Shown here in pieces: positions 17,835-29,600 of a stretch of DNA of 64,000 nt. Both the position numbers and the translations under genes were made by a program. The stretch covers positions 434,001-498,000 of the forward strand of contig CAWJWD010000007.1 of the NCBI GenBank assembly GCA_963846505.1, written 5' to 3'. Each line of letters starts with the position of its first letter. Within the stretch, counting starts at the first letter, position 1. The DNA comes from JACVRW01 sp963846505 (GTDB lineage: Bacteria; Actinomycetota; Thermoleophilia; Solirubrobacterales; Thermoleophilaceae). The notes below the pieces were generated by a model, which searched no databases, was not told the origin of the DNA, and saw only the letters and a program-made list of their open reading frames with translations.

Positions 17835-18875
17835 ATGGCGACGGAGCCCGCAACGGAGTTCTCGTTCGAAGGGCCGGCCGCGTTCGAGGAGGAAGCTCGG
17901 CGCGAGCACGTGCACGGGGTCGGTCCCTGGCGGCTCGGCCTGCGGCGCCTGCGGCGCAACAAGGTCGCGCTGCTGTTCGGCTTCCTGTTCGTGCTGATCG
18001 TGGTCGCGTGCCTGGCCGCCCCGCTGTGGGCCGAGCACGTGGCGCACACCGGCCCGATCGAGAACCACCTCTCCGACCAGATCACGATCGACGGCGAGAA
18101 GACGAACGTCGTCGGGCTCGACGGCGTCCCGATCGGGCCGACCTGGCGCGGGGAGTTCTTCCTCGGCGCCGACCGCAACGGCCGCGACGTGATGGTGCGG
18201 CTGCTCTACGGCGGGCGCAACTCGCTGCTGATCGGGATCACCGCCGCGCTGATCACGACGCTGCTGTCGGTCGTGCTCGGTCTCATCGCCGGGTATGCCG
18301 GCGGCTTCCTGGACGGCGGCATCCGCGGGCTGCTCGACGTCATGTGGTCGTTCCCGGTCGTGATCCTCGGCGTCGCGCTGGGCGTGTCGCTGGCGTTGGG
18401 CGGGCTCAAGCTCGGTCCGATCACGATCGCCAGCGACTCGCTGCTGATCCCGATCGGGGTGATCGGGCTCGTCTACGTGCCGTACATGGCGCGGCCGGTG
18501 CGTGGCCAGGTGCTGTCCATGCGCGAGAAGGAGTTCGTCGAGGCGGCGCGCGCGCAGGGAGCAGGCCCGTTGCGGATCATGTTCGGCGAGATCGTGCCGA
18601 ACCTGACGTCCACGATCCTCGTCTTCTTCACGCTGCTGATCGCCAACGCGATCCTGCTCGAGGCCGCGCTGTCGTTCCTCGGCGCCGGCGTCCAGCCGCC
18701 CGAGCCGTCGTGGGGCACGATGATCGACGAGGGCGTCGACCGCATCGCCACCGCGCCGCACCTCGCGATCGTGCCGGGCCTGATGGTCGTGCTCACCGTG
18801 CTCTCGCTGAACGTCTTCGGCGACGGCGTGCGCGACGCCCTCGACCCGCGGGCCAAGGTCCGCCTGGAGCACTAG
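17835..18875 (+). CDS. oppC: Oligopeptide ABC transporter permease, OppC/DppC
   Basis: A 346 aa inner-membrane permease with an N-terminal cytoplasmic extension, first helix (VALLFGFLFVLIVVACLAAPLW), the external segment with FFLGADRNGRDVMVRLLYGGRNSLLIG typical of OppC, and the EAA loop EFVEAARAQGAGPLRIMFGEIVPNL that contacts the ATPases. The SFLGAGVQPPEPSWGTMI segment is also diagnostic. The gene order here is C before B, the reverse of most opp operons. It ends directly at the start of the next gene. Confidence 0.93.
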   Translation: MATEPATEFSFEGPAAFEEEARREHVHGVGPWRLGLRRLRRNKVALLFGFLFVLIVVACLAAPLWAEHVAHTGPIENHLSDQITIDGEKTNVVGLDGVPIGPTWRGEFFLGADRNGRDVMVRLLYGGRNSLLIGITAALITTLLSVVLGLIAGYAGGFLDGGIRGLLDVMWSFPVVILGVALGVSLALGGLKLGPITIASDSLLIPIGVIGLVYVPYMARPVRGQVLSMREKEFVEAARAQGAGPLRIMFGEIVPNLTSTILVFFTLLIANAILLEAALSFLGAGVQPPEPSWGTMIDEGVDRIATAPHLAIVPGLMVVLTVLSLNVFGDGVRDALDPRAKVRLEH

Positions 18876-19820
18876 ATGGCGCGCTTCGTCATCCGCCGCC
18901 TGATCCAGATGGTGCTGGTGCTGTTCGCAGTCTCGGTGATCACGTTCCTGATCTTCAACACGATCCCGAACGGCGATCCGGCCGTGCGCATGGCCGGCAA
19001 GAACCCGACCGAGTCGCAGATCGCCGCAGATCCGCGAGGAGTGGGGCTTCAACGACGGCATCGTGACCCAGTACCTGACGACGATGAAGAAGGTCTTCAC
19101 CGGCGACCTGCAGTCGTACTTCACGCAGCTCGACGTCGGCGAGGAGATCTGGAAGGGGCTGCCGCGCACGCTCTCGCTCGCGGTGGGGGCGGCGCTCCTG
19201 TGGTTCGCCGTGGCGGTCGCGTTCGGCTTGTACAGCGCGATGCGCGCGGGCAAGTTCGCCGACCGCTTCCTGACGATCATCGCCCTCGTGGGGATCTCGC
19301 TGCCGGTCTTCTGGATCGGCGCGCTGATGAACTACTACCTCGGCTTCAAGGCCGGGATCTTCCCGAACGGCGGCTACGTCGAGTTCACCGAGAGCCCGGT
19401 CGACTGGGCCTACCACCTGATCCTGCCCTGGACCGCGCTGGCGATCCTGTTCATCGGCTTCTACTCGCGGCTGCTGCGCTCGAACGTGCTCGACACGATC
19501 AACGAGGACTACGTGCGCACCGCGCGGGCGAAGGGCCTCTCGGAGCGCCAGGTGATGGTCCGGCACGTGCTGCGCAACTCGATGATCCCGATCGTCACGC
19601 TCTGGGGCCTCGACTTCGGCGCCGTGCTCGGCGGCGGGGCGATCCTCACCGAGACCGTCTTCGACCTGCAGGGCGTCGGCCAGTACACCGCCGAGGCGAT
19701 CGGTCAGCTCGACGTGCCGCCGGTGCTCGCGGTCACGCTCTTCTCCGCCTTCTTCATCGTGCTGCTGAACGCGATCGTGGACATCATGTACGCGTACCTC
19801 GACCCGCGGATTCGGCTCCA

Positions 19821-19824
<4 letters not shown>
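18876..19824 (+). CDS. oppB: Oligopeptide ABC transporter permease, OppB/DppB (frameshift near 19026)
   Basis: It starts ARFVIRRLIQMVLVLFAVSVITFLIF, the classic OppB N-terminus. After about 50 codons an extra base near 19026 (ATCGCC-G-CAGATC) shifts the frame; the rest continues as REEWGFNDGIVTQYL, membrane helices, the EAA loop YVRTARAKGLSERQVMVRHVLRNSMIP, and ends with DPRIRLQ. Restored length is about 315 aa, normal. Without correction only a 50-residue stub would be made, which is unlikely inside an otherwise intact importer operon. It overlaps the oppD start (GTGA). Confidence 0.87.
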
Positions 19825-22013
<2,189 letters not shown>

Positions 22014-22293
22014 TCGCGTCCGGTCACGTCGCGCCGACTGCGCGATCTCCTCCCACAAACGGTGCGCGAGATGCCCCAAGCGGCGAGACGACCACCCTTT
22101 GCACAGGTTCTTGCACGCAATGCGTGACAAACGCCGGGTCTCGTGCGATAGTTGCACGAGCTCTTGCACGAGCTGTAGGACGGAACCTATGCGAAATCGA
22201 CCACGGAGTAGGCCTGTGCAGGGTCCGAGACTCCGGGGAAAGGCAGCCTCCATGCCCGCTCGTCGCGGTTAATCAGATAGCCAGATTGCAGTG

Positions 22294-22328
22294 CTGAAGC
22301 CGCGCAGATGCGCGGCTTCAGTCGTTTT
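22294..22328 (+). terminator. Rho-independent-like terminator
   Basis: CTGAAGCCGCGC-AGAT-GCGCGGCTTCAG is a perfect 12 bp stem with a 4 nt loop followed by TCGTTTT. It could end the opp operon (280 nt upstream) or a small RNA transcribed in between. Confidence 0.8.
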
Positions 22329-22334
22329 GACGAA

Positions 22335-22372
22335 CCCGTCTCGGGCGGGGCCGAGCCCGTCCCGGGCGGGGC
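22335..22372 (+). repeat. Two 17 bp direct repeats abutting the MFS promoter
   Basis: CCCGTCTCGGGCGGGGC at 22335-22351 and CCCGTCCCGGGCGGGGC at 22356-22372 differ in one base and are 21 bp apart, two helical turns. The second copy abuts a -10-like TACACT at 22373-22378. This is the layout of a regulator operator for the downstream exporter gene. Confidence 0.55.
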
Positions 22373-22388
22373 TACACTGGCGCGCGGG

Positions 22389-23751
22389 ATGGCACCGATA
22401 GTCGACCTCTTCCGCAGCGAGCCGCGGGCGCGCGTCTTCTTCGGCGTGCTGACGCAGTCCGCGCTCGGCACGGGAGCGGGCTACGTCGCGCTGTTGCTGC
22501 TGGCCTACGAGCGCTTCCGCTCGCCGTGGGCGATCACGCTGGTGCTGCTGGCGGACCTGCTGCCCTCGATGGTGCTCGGACCGGTCTTCGGCGCGCTCGC
22601 CGATCGCTGGTCGCGGCGCTGGTGCGCGGTGCTGGGCGACGTGGTGCGCGCGGTCGCGTTCGTCGGCATCGGCCTCACCGGCAGCTTCGAGGCGACGCTC
22701 GCTGCTGGCGCTGCTGGCGGGCACCGGCAACGCGCTGTTCACGCCCGCGACGCTGGCGGCGCTGCCGAGCCTCGTCGCGGAGAAGCGGCTGCCGGCGGCG
22801 ACCTCGGCCTACGGGGCGATCGCGGACCTCGGCTACACCGGCGGTCCGGGTCTGGCCGCGATCGTGCTGACGTTCGCGGCGCCGGACACGATCGCGCTCG
22901 CCAACGGCGTCACCTTCGGCCTCTCGGCGATCGTGCTCGCGGGGTTGCGCTTCGGCGCCTCGCCGGCGCGCGACCTCGAGTCGGACGTGCCGAGCTCGTT
23001 CCTGTCGGACGTGCGCGACGGCCTGCGGGCCTCGGCGGGCATGGCCGGCGTGCGCATCGTGCTCGGCGCCTCGGCCGGCGCGCTCGTGTTCGCCGCGATC
23101 TTCAACGTCGGCGAGCTGCCGTTCGCGCGCGACGACCTCGGCGCCGGCGACGCCGGCTACGCGATCCTGGCCGCGCTGTTCGGACTCGGCGTCGTGGCCG
23201 GCTCGCTGAGCGGCTCGCACGGAGGGGACGGCGCGCTGCTCAAGCGCCGCTACCTGCAGGGGCTGCTGCTGATGGCGATCGGGCTGCTGCTCAGCGGCTT
23301 CGCGCCCGGGATCGAGGTGGCGCTGGCGACGTTCGCGATCGCCGGCGCCGGCAACGGCCTGGTGCTGGTCTACGAGCGGCTGCTGATCCAGGCGGCCGTG
23401 CCCGACAACCTCGCCGGGCGGCTGTTCGGCATCAAGGACGCGCTCACCGCCTGGGCCTTCGGCATCGGCTTCATCGTCGGCGGCGCGCTGGTCGCGGCCA
23501 TGGGCGCGCGGCCGATGATCGTCATCTCGGGCATCGGCGGCATACTCGTCGCCGGCCTCGCCTGGGTGTGGCTACGCAACGAGTGGACGGCGGCGTCAGG
23601 CGGAGGCGCCGACGCCCTCGGTGACCGAGTTGCCGGCGAGCAGGGCGCGCACGGCGTCGGCGGCGGGAGCGACGACCTGGCCCTCGGCGACGACCTCGGT
23701 CAGGACGGCGACGATCTCGGGGTCGAACTGGGACCCAGCACCTCGCGCTAG
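22389..23751 (+). CDS. MFS exporter (EntS/MFS_3-like), frameshift near 22700
   Basis: A 12-helix major facilitator. It begins SEPRARVFFGVLTQSALGTGAGYVALLLLAYERF and carries the MFS motif A-like GALADRWSRRWCAVLGD between helices 2 and 3. The frame breaks after GSFEATL (one extra base near 22700) and resumes LLALLAGTGNALFTPATLAALPSLV, then SAYGAIADLGYTGGPGL, and ends after helix 12 near LAWVWLRNEW. The natural stop seems lost: the frame runs on as a low-complexity tail that overlaps the convergent HD-GYP gene by 156 nt. TACACT lies 10 nt before ATG 22389. The substrate is unknown; relatives export siderophores or drugs. Confidence 0.75.
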
Positions 23752-24972
23752 CTCCTCGAGGGCGTAGGCCGACGAGCGCGCCGCGCGGTAGGGGCGATCG
23801 GTTGTGATCGCGTTGTAGGCGTCGCAGGCGAAGACGATGCGGGCCTCGACCGGGATCTGCTCGCCGCGCAGGCCGTCCGGGTAGCCGCCGCCGTCCCAGC
23901 GCTCGTGGCAGGAGCGGACGATCTCGCCCACGCGTGCGAGCAGGCCGCCGACGCGATCGAGCATGAACTGCCCCTCGATCGTGTGCGTCTTCATCAGCTC
24001 GAACTCCTGCGTGGTGAGGGCGGCAGGCTTGTTGAGGATCTCCTTGGGGATGGCGATCTTGCCGACGTCGTGCAGCAGCGCGGCGAACTCCAGCTCCTGG
24101 CGGCGCGAGCCCTCGATGCCCAGGCGGTCGGCGACGCCGTTGACGAGGTCGACGACTGAGCGCGAGTGGTCGGCGGTGTAGGCGTCGTCGAACTCGACGA
24201 CGTCGGTCAGCAGCATCACCGTGCCGCGGTAGGCGCGCTGCAGCTCGAGCGCGGCGGCATAGCGCTCGCGGCGGTCGCGCGAGAGGATCTCCAGCAGCCA
24301 GACGAGCGGACCGATCGTGATCAGCATCCAGGGCTGCTCGGCGGAGGTGATCGTGATCGCCAGCGCGACGGGCGCGAGGATCGCGTCGAAGCGGGCGACG
24401 CCGACGTAGTTGTGCACGATCGTGCTGTACGGCATGTGGTCGATCAGGCGATCGCGGATCAACGTCCAGGCGAAGTCGAACAGCAGCTGTGCGGCCAACG
24501 CGGCGACGTAGACGCCGACGTACTTCAGCTGCGGCTCGCCGGGGGCCAGCAGCGCGAGCACCAGCACGGGGCCGACGGCGAACCAGGAGTCGCAGAAGCC
24601 GCCCAGCGCGCGCTCGCGGTGCCAGCTGCCGGCGACGAACTCCGGCACGAGCGAGACGACGGCGGCGGCGGAGACCAGCAGCGGCACGAGCGGCAGCGGC
24701 GCGAGCAGCAGCAGCGGTACGAACAACAGCTGCTCGGGCACGACGTACCAGTTGCCGAACTCGAAGCGCACGCGCGAGGCGACGGCGTAGCCGATCACGA
24801 TCGCGCCCACGAGCAAGGGGTCGAAGGAACGCTCGGAGGGCAGCAAGAGGGCGATCGCGATCGCGACCGCGAGATAGCAGACCGTCGACACGCCGACGAT
24901 CAGCCGCTCAAGGCGGCTCAGGCGCTGCGTATGCCGCGCGCGGGCTTCCCCCACCAGTTGCTCCACCGACAT
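23596..24972 (-). CDS. Membrane HD-GYP phosphodiesterase (c-di-GMP specific type)
   Basis: A 458 aa protein. The N-terminal half has about seven hydrophobic helices (for example LIVGVSTVCYLAVAIAIALLL and LLFVPLLLLAPLPLVPLLVSAAAVVSLV), an integral-membrane sensor. The C-terminal HD-GYP domain has ADHSRSVVDLV, HDVGKIAIP (about residue 300), KTHTIEGQFML, CHERWDGGGYPDGLRGEQIP (about 362) and CDAYNAITTDRPYR. HD and GYP residues are intact, so c-di-GMP hydrolysis is expected. ATG 24972 is chosen; the frame is open further upstream but without coding character. A GACGATAG box, a partial sigma-28-type -10, lies 8 nt before it. Confidence 0.88.
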   Translation of the reverse strand: MSVEQLVGEARARHTQRLSRLERLIVGVSTVCYLAVAIAIALLLPSERSFDPLLVGAIVIGYAVASRVRFEFGNWYVVPEQLLFVPLLLLAPLPLVPLLVSAAAVVSLVPEFVAGSWHRERALGGFCDSWFAVGPVLVLALLAPGEPQLKYVGVYVAALAAQLLFDFAWTLIRDRLIDHMPYSTIVHNYVGVARFDAILAPVALAITITSAEQPWMLITIGPLVWLLEILSRDRRERYAAALELQRAYRGTVMLLTDVVEFDDAYTADHSRSVVDLVNGVADRLGIEGSRRQELEFAALLHDVGKIAIPKEILNKPAALTTQEFELMKTHTIEGQFMLDRVGGLLARVGEIVRSCHERWDGGGYPDGLRGEQIPVEARIVFACDAYNAITTDRPYRAARSSAYALEELARGAGSQFDPEIVAVLTEVVAEGQVVAPAADAVRALLAGNSVTEGVGASA

Positions 24973-25145
24973 TACGATGCCTATCGTCCACGCGACCCTC
25001 CAGACTGGAGTGGCGAGACATGTATTGCAGAGCTTTGGATCCAAAAGCCTGCACCCGGCTGCAGCCTTGGCGCCGGAATGGACAGGAGTTGCGGGCATTT
25101 CGCCCGTCTCGGCCAAGCGGTGCCAGCGCCTAGACTCCACGACTC

Positions 25146-27785
25146 ATGACGGCTGCCGAGATTCGCGAGCGCTTCCTGGCGTTCTTCGAGGAGCGTGGGC
25201 ACCTGCGCCTGCCCTCGGGCTCGCTCGTGCCCTCGGTGCACGATCCGTCGGTGCTGCTGACGACCGCCGGGATGCAGCCGCTGAAGCCGTACTTCCGCGG
25301 CGAGGAGACGCCACCGGCGCAGCGGCTGACGTCGTGCCAGAAGTGCTTTCGCACCGTCGACATCGAGGTCGTCGGCACCACCAAGCGACACCTCACGTTC
25401 TTCGAGATGCTGGGCAACTTCTCGGTCGGGGACTACTTCAAGGAGGGCGCGGCGCAGTTCGCCTGGGAGCTCTCGACGCAGGGCTTCGGCTTCGACCCCG
25501 AGCAGATCTGGATCACCGTCTTCGGCGGCGACGAGGAGCTCGGCCTGGGGCCCGACGAGGAGGCGATCGAGGTCTGGCGCGCGATCGGCGTGCCCGACGA
25601 GCGCATCGTCCACCTCGGCCGCGACGACAACTTCTGGCAGTCGGGGCCGACCGGTCCCTGCGGCCCCTGCTCGGAGCTCTACCTCGACCGCGGGCTCGAG
25701 TTCGGCGGTCCCGACGACCGGCCCGGCGACGACACCGACCGCTTCCTCGAGTTCTGGAACCTCGTCTTCATGCAGTTCGAGCTGCACGCCGACGGCTCGC
25801 TGACGGACCTGCCCTCCAAGAACATCGACACCGGGCTCGGCCTCGACCGCATGGCCGCGATCCTGCAGGACGTGCCGTCGGTCTTCGAGACCGAGCACCT
25901 CCGGCCGCTGGTCGCGCTCGGCGAGGAGCTCTCGGGGCGGAGGTACGGCAGCGACGAGGCGACCGCGCGCGCGCTCGGCGTGCTCGCCGACCACGGTCGC
26001 GGCGCGGCCTTCCTGATGGCCGACGGCGTCGTGCCCAGCAACGAGGACCGCGGCTACGTGCTGCGGCGGCTGATGCGACGCACGATGCATCAGGGCCGAG
26101 TGCTCGGAATCGAGGGCTCGTTCCTGCCGCAGCTGTACGAGCGGGTGGTCGAGCTGATGGGCGACGTCTATCCGGAGCTGCGCAGCGAGTGGCCGACGCT
26201 CGAGCGCTGGGCACGCGCCGAGGAGGAGGGCTTCGGGCGCACGCTCGAGCAGGGCGAGCGGCTGCTTGGCGAGCTGGTCGAGCAGGCCAAGGCCGACGGC
26301 ACCTCGTGGGTCTCGGCCGAGGACGCCTTCCGCTTGCACGACACCTTCGGCTTTCCCTACGAGATGACCAGGGAGCTGCTGGCCGAGCAGGGGCTGTCGG
26401 TCGACGACCAGGGCTTCGAGGAGCTGATGGAGCAGGCGCGCGAGACCTCGCGCGCCGGCGGTCCGCGCAACCGGGCGCGCGCGAGCGAGAGCGCGCAGGT
26501 GCACGTCGAGCACGAGGACGTGCTCGACTTCGCGCGCGGGGCCGGCTTCTCGACCCGCTTCGTCGGCTACGAGACGACCGAGGCCGAGACCGTGCTGCGC
26601 GCCACCCGCGCCTTCGACGGCCGCTTGCTCGCGAAGCTGGAGGAGAGTCCCTTCTACGCCGAGGGCGGAGGCCAGGTCGCCGACACCGGGGTGGTCGAGA
26701 CGCCGTCCGGTCGCGCACGCGTGGTCGACGTGTACCGCCTCGGCGACGACCAGGCACTCGCGCTCGAGCCGCTGGAGGGCGAGCTCGGGGAGGGGGAGAC
26801 CGTGACGGCGCTGGTCGAACGCGACCGGCGGTTGGCGACGATGCGCAACCACACCGCCACGCATCTGCTGCATGCGGCGCTGCGCGAGCGGCTGGGCACC
26901 CACGTGCGTCAGGCGGGCTCGTACGTCGGGCCGGACAAGCTGCGCTTCGACTTCACGCACGGCGAGCGACTGTCGCCGGAGGAGCTGGCCGACGTCGAGC
27001 GCGCGGTCGGCGACTGGATCGCCGGCGCCGCGCGCGTGCACGCGCTCGAGACCACGCGCCAGGAGGCCGAGGCGCTCGGCGCGATGGCGCTGTTCGGCGA
27101 GAAGTACGGCGACTGGGTGCGAATGGTCGAGGTCGACGGCGTCTCGCGCGAGCTCTGCGGCGGCACGCACGTCGCGACGACCGGCGAGATCGGCCTCTTC
27201 CACGTGCTCAGCGAGACCTCGAGCGCCTCGAACGTGCGTCGCATGGAGGCGCTCACCGGGCCGGCGGGCGTCGCCCTGCTCGGCGAGCGCAGCGCGCGCC
27301 TGCAGGAGCTGTCGGAGCTGCTGCGCGTGCCGGAGCCCGAGTTGGTGCGAGCCGTCGAGCGCCTGACCGCGCGCGTGAAGGAGCTCGAGAAGGGCGGGGG
27401 CGGCGGCCCCGACCGCGGCGTCGCCGACGAGCTCGTCGCGGGCGCCGAGGAGCGGGCCGGCGTGCGGATCGTCGTGCAGCCGGTCGAGGGCACCGACGCC
27501 AAGCAGCTGCTCGCGCTCTCGGATGCCGTGCGCCAGCGGCTCGGCGACGCGGTGGTCGTGCTCGGCTCGGCGCACGAGGGGCGCGTGCACCTCGTGGCGA
27601 ACGTCTCCCCGCCCGTCGTCGAGCGCGGCGTGAAGGCCGGTGACGTGGTGCGCGCGGCAGCGCAGGTGGCCGGCGGCGGCGGGGGCGGTCGCGACACGAT
27701 GGCGCAGGCCGGCGGCCGCGATCCGGAGAAGCTGCCCGAGGCGCTGGCGACGGCGAAGGCGCAGATCGAGCGGGCACTGGCCTGA
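25146..27785 (+). CDS. alaS: Alanine--tRNA ligase
   Basis: Full-length 879 aa AlaRS. The catalytic domain opens with AEIRERFLAFFEERGHLRLPSGSLVPSVHDPSVLLTTAGMQ and has SCQKCFRTVDIEVVGTTKRHLTFFEMLGNFS. The editing domain has the zinc-binding HTATH (about residue 568) and CGGTH (about 671). The C-Ala domain ends with AGGGGGGRDTMAQAGGRDPEKL. A TAGACT box 9 nt before the ATG suggests a leaderless or very short leader; no T-box element was seen in the 173 nt upstream gap. It heads the conserved actinobacterial order alaS-ruvX-mltG-aroE. Confidence 0.97.
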   Translation: MTAAEIRERFLAFFEERGHLRLPSGSLVPSVHDPSVLLTTAGMQPLKPYFRGEETPPAQRLTSCQKCFRTVDIEVVGTTKRHLTFFEMLGNFSVGDYFKEGAAQFAWELSTQGFGFDPEQIWITVFGGDEELGLGPDEEAIEVWRAIGVPDERIVHLGRDDNFWQSGPTGPCGPCSELYLDRGLEFGGPDDRPGDDTDRFLEFWNLVFMQFELHADGSLTDLPSKNIDTGLGLDRMAAILQDVPSVFETEHLRPLVALGEELSGRRYGSDEATARALGVLADHGRGAAFLMADGVVPSNEDRGYVLRRLMRRTMHQGRVLGIEGSFLPQLYERVVELMGDVYPELRSEWPTLERWARAEEEGFGRTLEQGERLLGELVEQAKADGTSWVSAEDAFRLHDTFGFPYEMTRELLAEQGLSVDDQGFEELMEQARETSRAGGPRNRARASESAQVHVEHEDVLDFARGAGFSTRFVGYETTEAETVLRATRAFDGRLLAKLEESPFYAEGGGQVADTGVVETPSGRARVVDVYRLGDDQALALEPLEGELGEGETVTALVERDRRLATMRNHTATHLLHAALRERLGTHVRQAGSYVGPDKLRFDFTHGERLSPEELADVERAVGDWIAGAARVHALETTRQEAEALGAMALFGEKYGDWVRMVEVDGVSRELCGGTHVATTGEIGLFHVLSETSSASNVRRMEALTGPAGVALLGERSARLQELSELLRVPEPELVRAVERLTARVKELEKGGGGGPDRGVADELVAGAEERAGVRIVVQPVEGTDAKQLLALSDAVRQRLGDAVVVLGSAHEGRVHLVANVSPPVVERGVKAGDVVRAAAQVAGGGGGGRDTMAQAGGRDPEKLPEALATAKAQIERALA

Positions 27786-27846
27786 TGGACGCGGCCCGGA
27801 GCAGCTCGGCAGGGCAGCCGGCGCCTGGGGCGAGCACGGCGGTCTG

Positions 27847-28248
27847 ATGCCGCGGGTCCTCGCCCTGGACCACGGGTCGGCGCGCTGTGGCGTCGCCGTC
27901 TCCGATCCCACCGGCACGCTGGCGACGCCGCTGGCGGCGGTCGAGCGTCCCGACACCAAGCGCGGCTTGAGCGCCGTGGCACGGCTGGCGGAGGAGCGGG
28001 AGGCCGAGCGCGTCGTCGTCGGGCTGCCGCTGACGCTCAGCGGCGAGGAGGGCGAGCAGGCGGCGCGGGCGCGGGCGTTTGCCGAGCAGCTGCGACGGAG
28101 ACTCTCGATTCCGGTGGAGCTGTACGACGAGCGTCTGACGACCAAGCTGGCCGAGCGCCTCGGCGGCAGCGCCGACGCCGACTCGCGCGCCGCCGCGCAT
28201 CTGCTCGAGAGCTACCTCACCCGGCTGCCGGCGGGTACGCCGGAGTGA
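27847..28248 (+). CDS. ruvX: Putative pre-16S rRNA nuclease / Holliday junction resolvase-like YqgF
   Basis: A 133 aa RNase H-fold protein: first acidic residue in RVLALDHGSARCGVAVSDPTGTLATPL, then ERVVVGLPLTLSGEEGEQA, the YDERLTT motif (acidic residue), and DSRAAAHLLESYL (final Asp). These are the conserved YqgF/RuvX sites. Its role is 16S rRNA 5' end maturation in E. coli. It sits between alaS and mltG as in other actinobacteria; the stop overlaps the mltG start by 4 nt. Confidence 0.92.
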   Translation: MPRVLALDHGSARCGVAVSDPTGTLATPLAAVERPDTKRGLSAVARLAEEREAERVVVGLPLTLSGEEGEQAARARAFAEQLRRRLSIPVELYDERLTTKLAERLGGSADADSRAAAHLLESYLTRLPAGTPE

Positions 28249-29600
28249 GCTCCGGACCGCCGCCCGTTCCCGGCGGGCGATCACCCGAAGAGCGAGAGGC
28301 CGCTCGCCGCGAGCGCATGGCCCGTCGCGAGGGGGAGCCACCGCCGCCGGCGCCCGAGCCGCGCGCCGCCTCCCCCGACTGGATGTCCGAGGCCGAGCGG
28401 CTCACGAGCGCGACCGGCTCGCAGACGGTCGCCGAGCTCGAGACCGAGCTCGCCGCCGCCGACGGGCGCGGCATACGGCGGCGCCGACGGTCGACGTCGG
28501 TCGGCGGCGGCCGAGGCTCGGGAGCGGGCGGACGTCCGCCCGCGGCCGGAGGTCATGGACCGCGCTGGGGCCGGATCGTCGCCGGCGGGGTGCTCGCCCT
28601 CGTGCTGCTCGCGATCGGCTGGTTCTGCGTCTCGCTGTTCCAGCCCTTCGGCGGCGACGGCGAGGGAGAGGTGCGCGTCACCATCCCCCGAGGTTCGAGC
28701 CTCGGTGAGATCGCCGACCTGCTCGAGCAGCGGGGCGTCGTCTCCAGCGCGTCCTTCTTCCAGCTGCGCGCACGCATCGCCGGCCGCAGCGACCAGCTCA
28801 AGCCGGGTGCGTACGCGCTCCAGCGCGACATGAGCTTCACGGCGGCGCTCGACGCGCTCGAGCGCGGCGTCCCGCCCGACGTGGTCCAGGTCACGATCCC
28901 CGAGGGCCGCTCGCGCCGCGAGATCGCAGCGTCGGTGAAGGGTCGGCTGGCGGGCAGCTATCTGCGTGCCAGCCGCCGCTCGCCGTTGCTGGCGCCTCGG
29001 CGCTACGGCGCCCCCGCGGCGGCCAGCCTCGAGGGCTTCCTGTTCCCGGCGACCTACGAGCTTCGGCGCGGCAAGGGCGCACGCGCGCTCGTCGACGAGC
29101 AGCTGCGCACCTTCGAGCGTCAGTTCGCCGGGGTCGACCTGCGCTACGCGCGCTCGAAGAACCTCACGCCCTACGACGTGCTCATCATCGCCTCGATGGT
29201 CGAGCGCGAGGCGCAGGTCGCGCGCGAGCGGCCGCTGGTCGCGTCGGTGATCTACAACCGCCTCAGTGACGGGATGACGCTCGGCATCGACGCCACGATC
29301 CGCTACGCGCTCAACCAGTGGACCAGGCCGCTGCGCCAGTCCGAGCTCGCGAACCCGACGCCCTACAACACGCGCCTCAACCAGGGCCTGCCGCCCGGGC
29401 CGATCGGCAACCCGGGGATCGAGTCGATCAGGGCGGCCGCGCGCCCCGCGCGCACGAACTACCTCTTCTACGTCGTCAAGCCCTGTGGCGAGGGCCAGCA
29501 CGCCTTCTCCTCGACCGACGCCCAGTTCCAGCGAGACGTCGAGCGCTACAACGCCGAGCGTGCCAAGCGGGGCGGCAACTCCCCGGCGTCCTGTGACTAG
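28245..29600 (+). CDS. mltG: Endolytic murein transglycosylase MltG
   Basis: A 451 aa YceG-like protein: a long Pro/Arg-rich cytoplasmic N-terminus of about 105 residues, one transmembrane helix (IVAGGVLALVLLAIGWFCVSLF, about 110-132), a LysM-like subdomain (VTIPRGSSLGEIADLLEQRGVV), and the catalytic domain with LEGFLFPATYEL, LIIASMVEREAQV (catalytic Glu about 321), NRLSDGMTLGIDATIRY, TPYNTRLNQGLPPGPIGNPG and YLFYV. It cleaves nascent glycan strands in the membrane. The long basic N-terminus is typical of actinobacterial MltG. Confidence 0.94.
   Translation: MSSGPPPVPGGRSPEEREAARRERMARREGEPPPPAPEPRAASPDWMSEAERLTSATGSQTVAELETELAAADGRGIRRRRRSTSVGGGRGSGAGGRPPAAGGHGPRWGRIVAGGVLALVLLAIGWFCVSLFQPFGGDGEGEVRVTIPRGSSLGEIADLLEQRGVVSSASFFQLRARIAGRSDQLKPGAYALQRDMSFTAALDALERGVPPDVVQVTIPEGRSRREIAASVKGRLAGSYLRASRRSPLLAPRRYGAPAAASLEGFLFPATYELRRGKGARALVDEQLRTFERQFAGVDLRYARSKNLTPYDVLIIASMVEREAQVARERPLVASVIYNRLSDGMTLGIDATIRYALNQWTRPLRQSELANPTPYNTRLNQGLPPGPIGNPGIESIRAAARPARTNYLFYVVKPCGEGQHAFSSTDAQFQRDVERYNAERAKRGGNSPASCD

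Larger units (their letters stand above)
22014..22388. other. 375 nt intergenic region with repeats and possible ncRNA
   Basis: No credible CDS. Visible elements: a perfect inverted repeat CACGCA-A-TGCGTG at about 22115; two tandem copies of TTGCACGAGCT at about 22153-22176; a non-coding stretch of about 110 nt with self-complementary parts; a terminator hairpin at 22294-22321; and two direct repeats just before the MFS gene. The arrangement (possible promoter, structured stretch, strong terminator) would suit a small RNA, but no known RNA family (6S, SRP, tmRNA, RNase P) could be recognised. Confidence 0.4.

Noticed and set aside
22140..22321. 6S RNA, SRP RNA or tmRNA gene
   Set aside because: The terminator and size suit a small RNA, but the conserved SRP tetraloop segment, the tmRNA tRNA-like ends and a clear 6S central bubble are all missing.
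23597..23751. C-terminal extension of the MFS protein over the HD-GYP gene
   Set aside because: The tail is a Gly/Asp-rich low-complexity frame after the twelfth helix, antisense to a well-conserved HD-GYP end; it is most likely read-through after a lost stop.
24981..28145. 1054-codon open frame antisense to alaS
   Set aside because: Composition and reading are typical of the antisense frame of a high-GC gene; alaS on the plus strand has every family motif.
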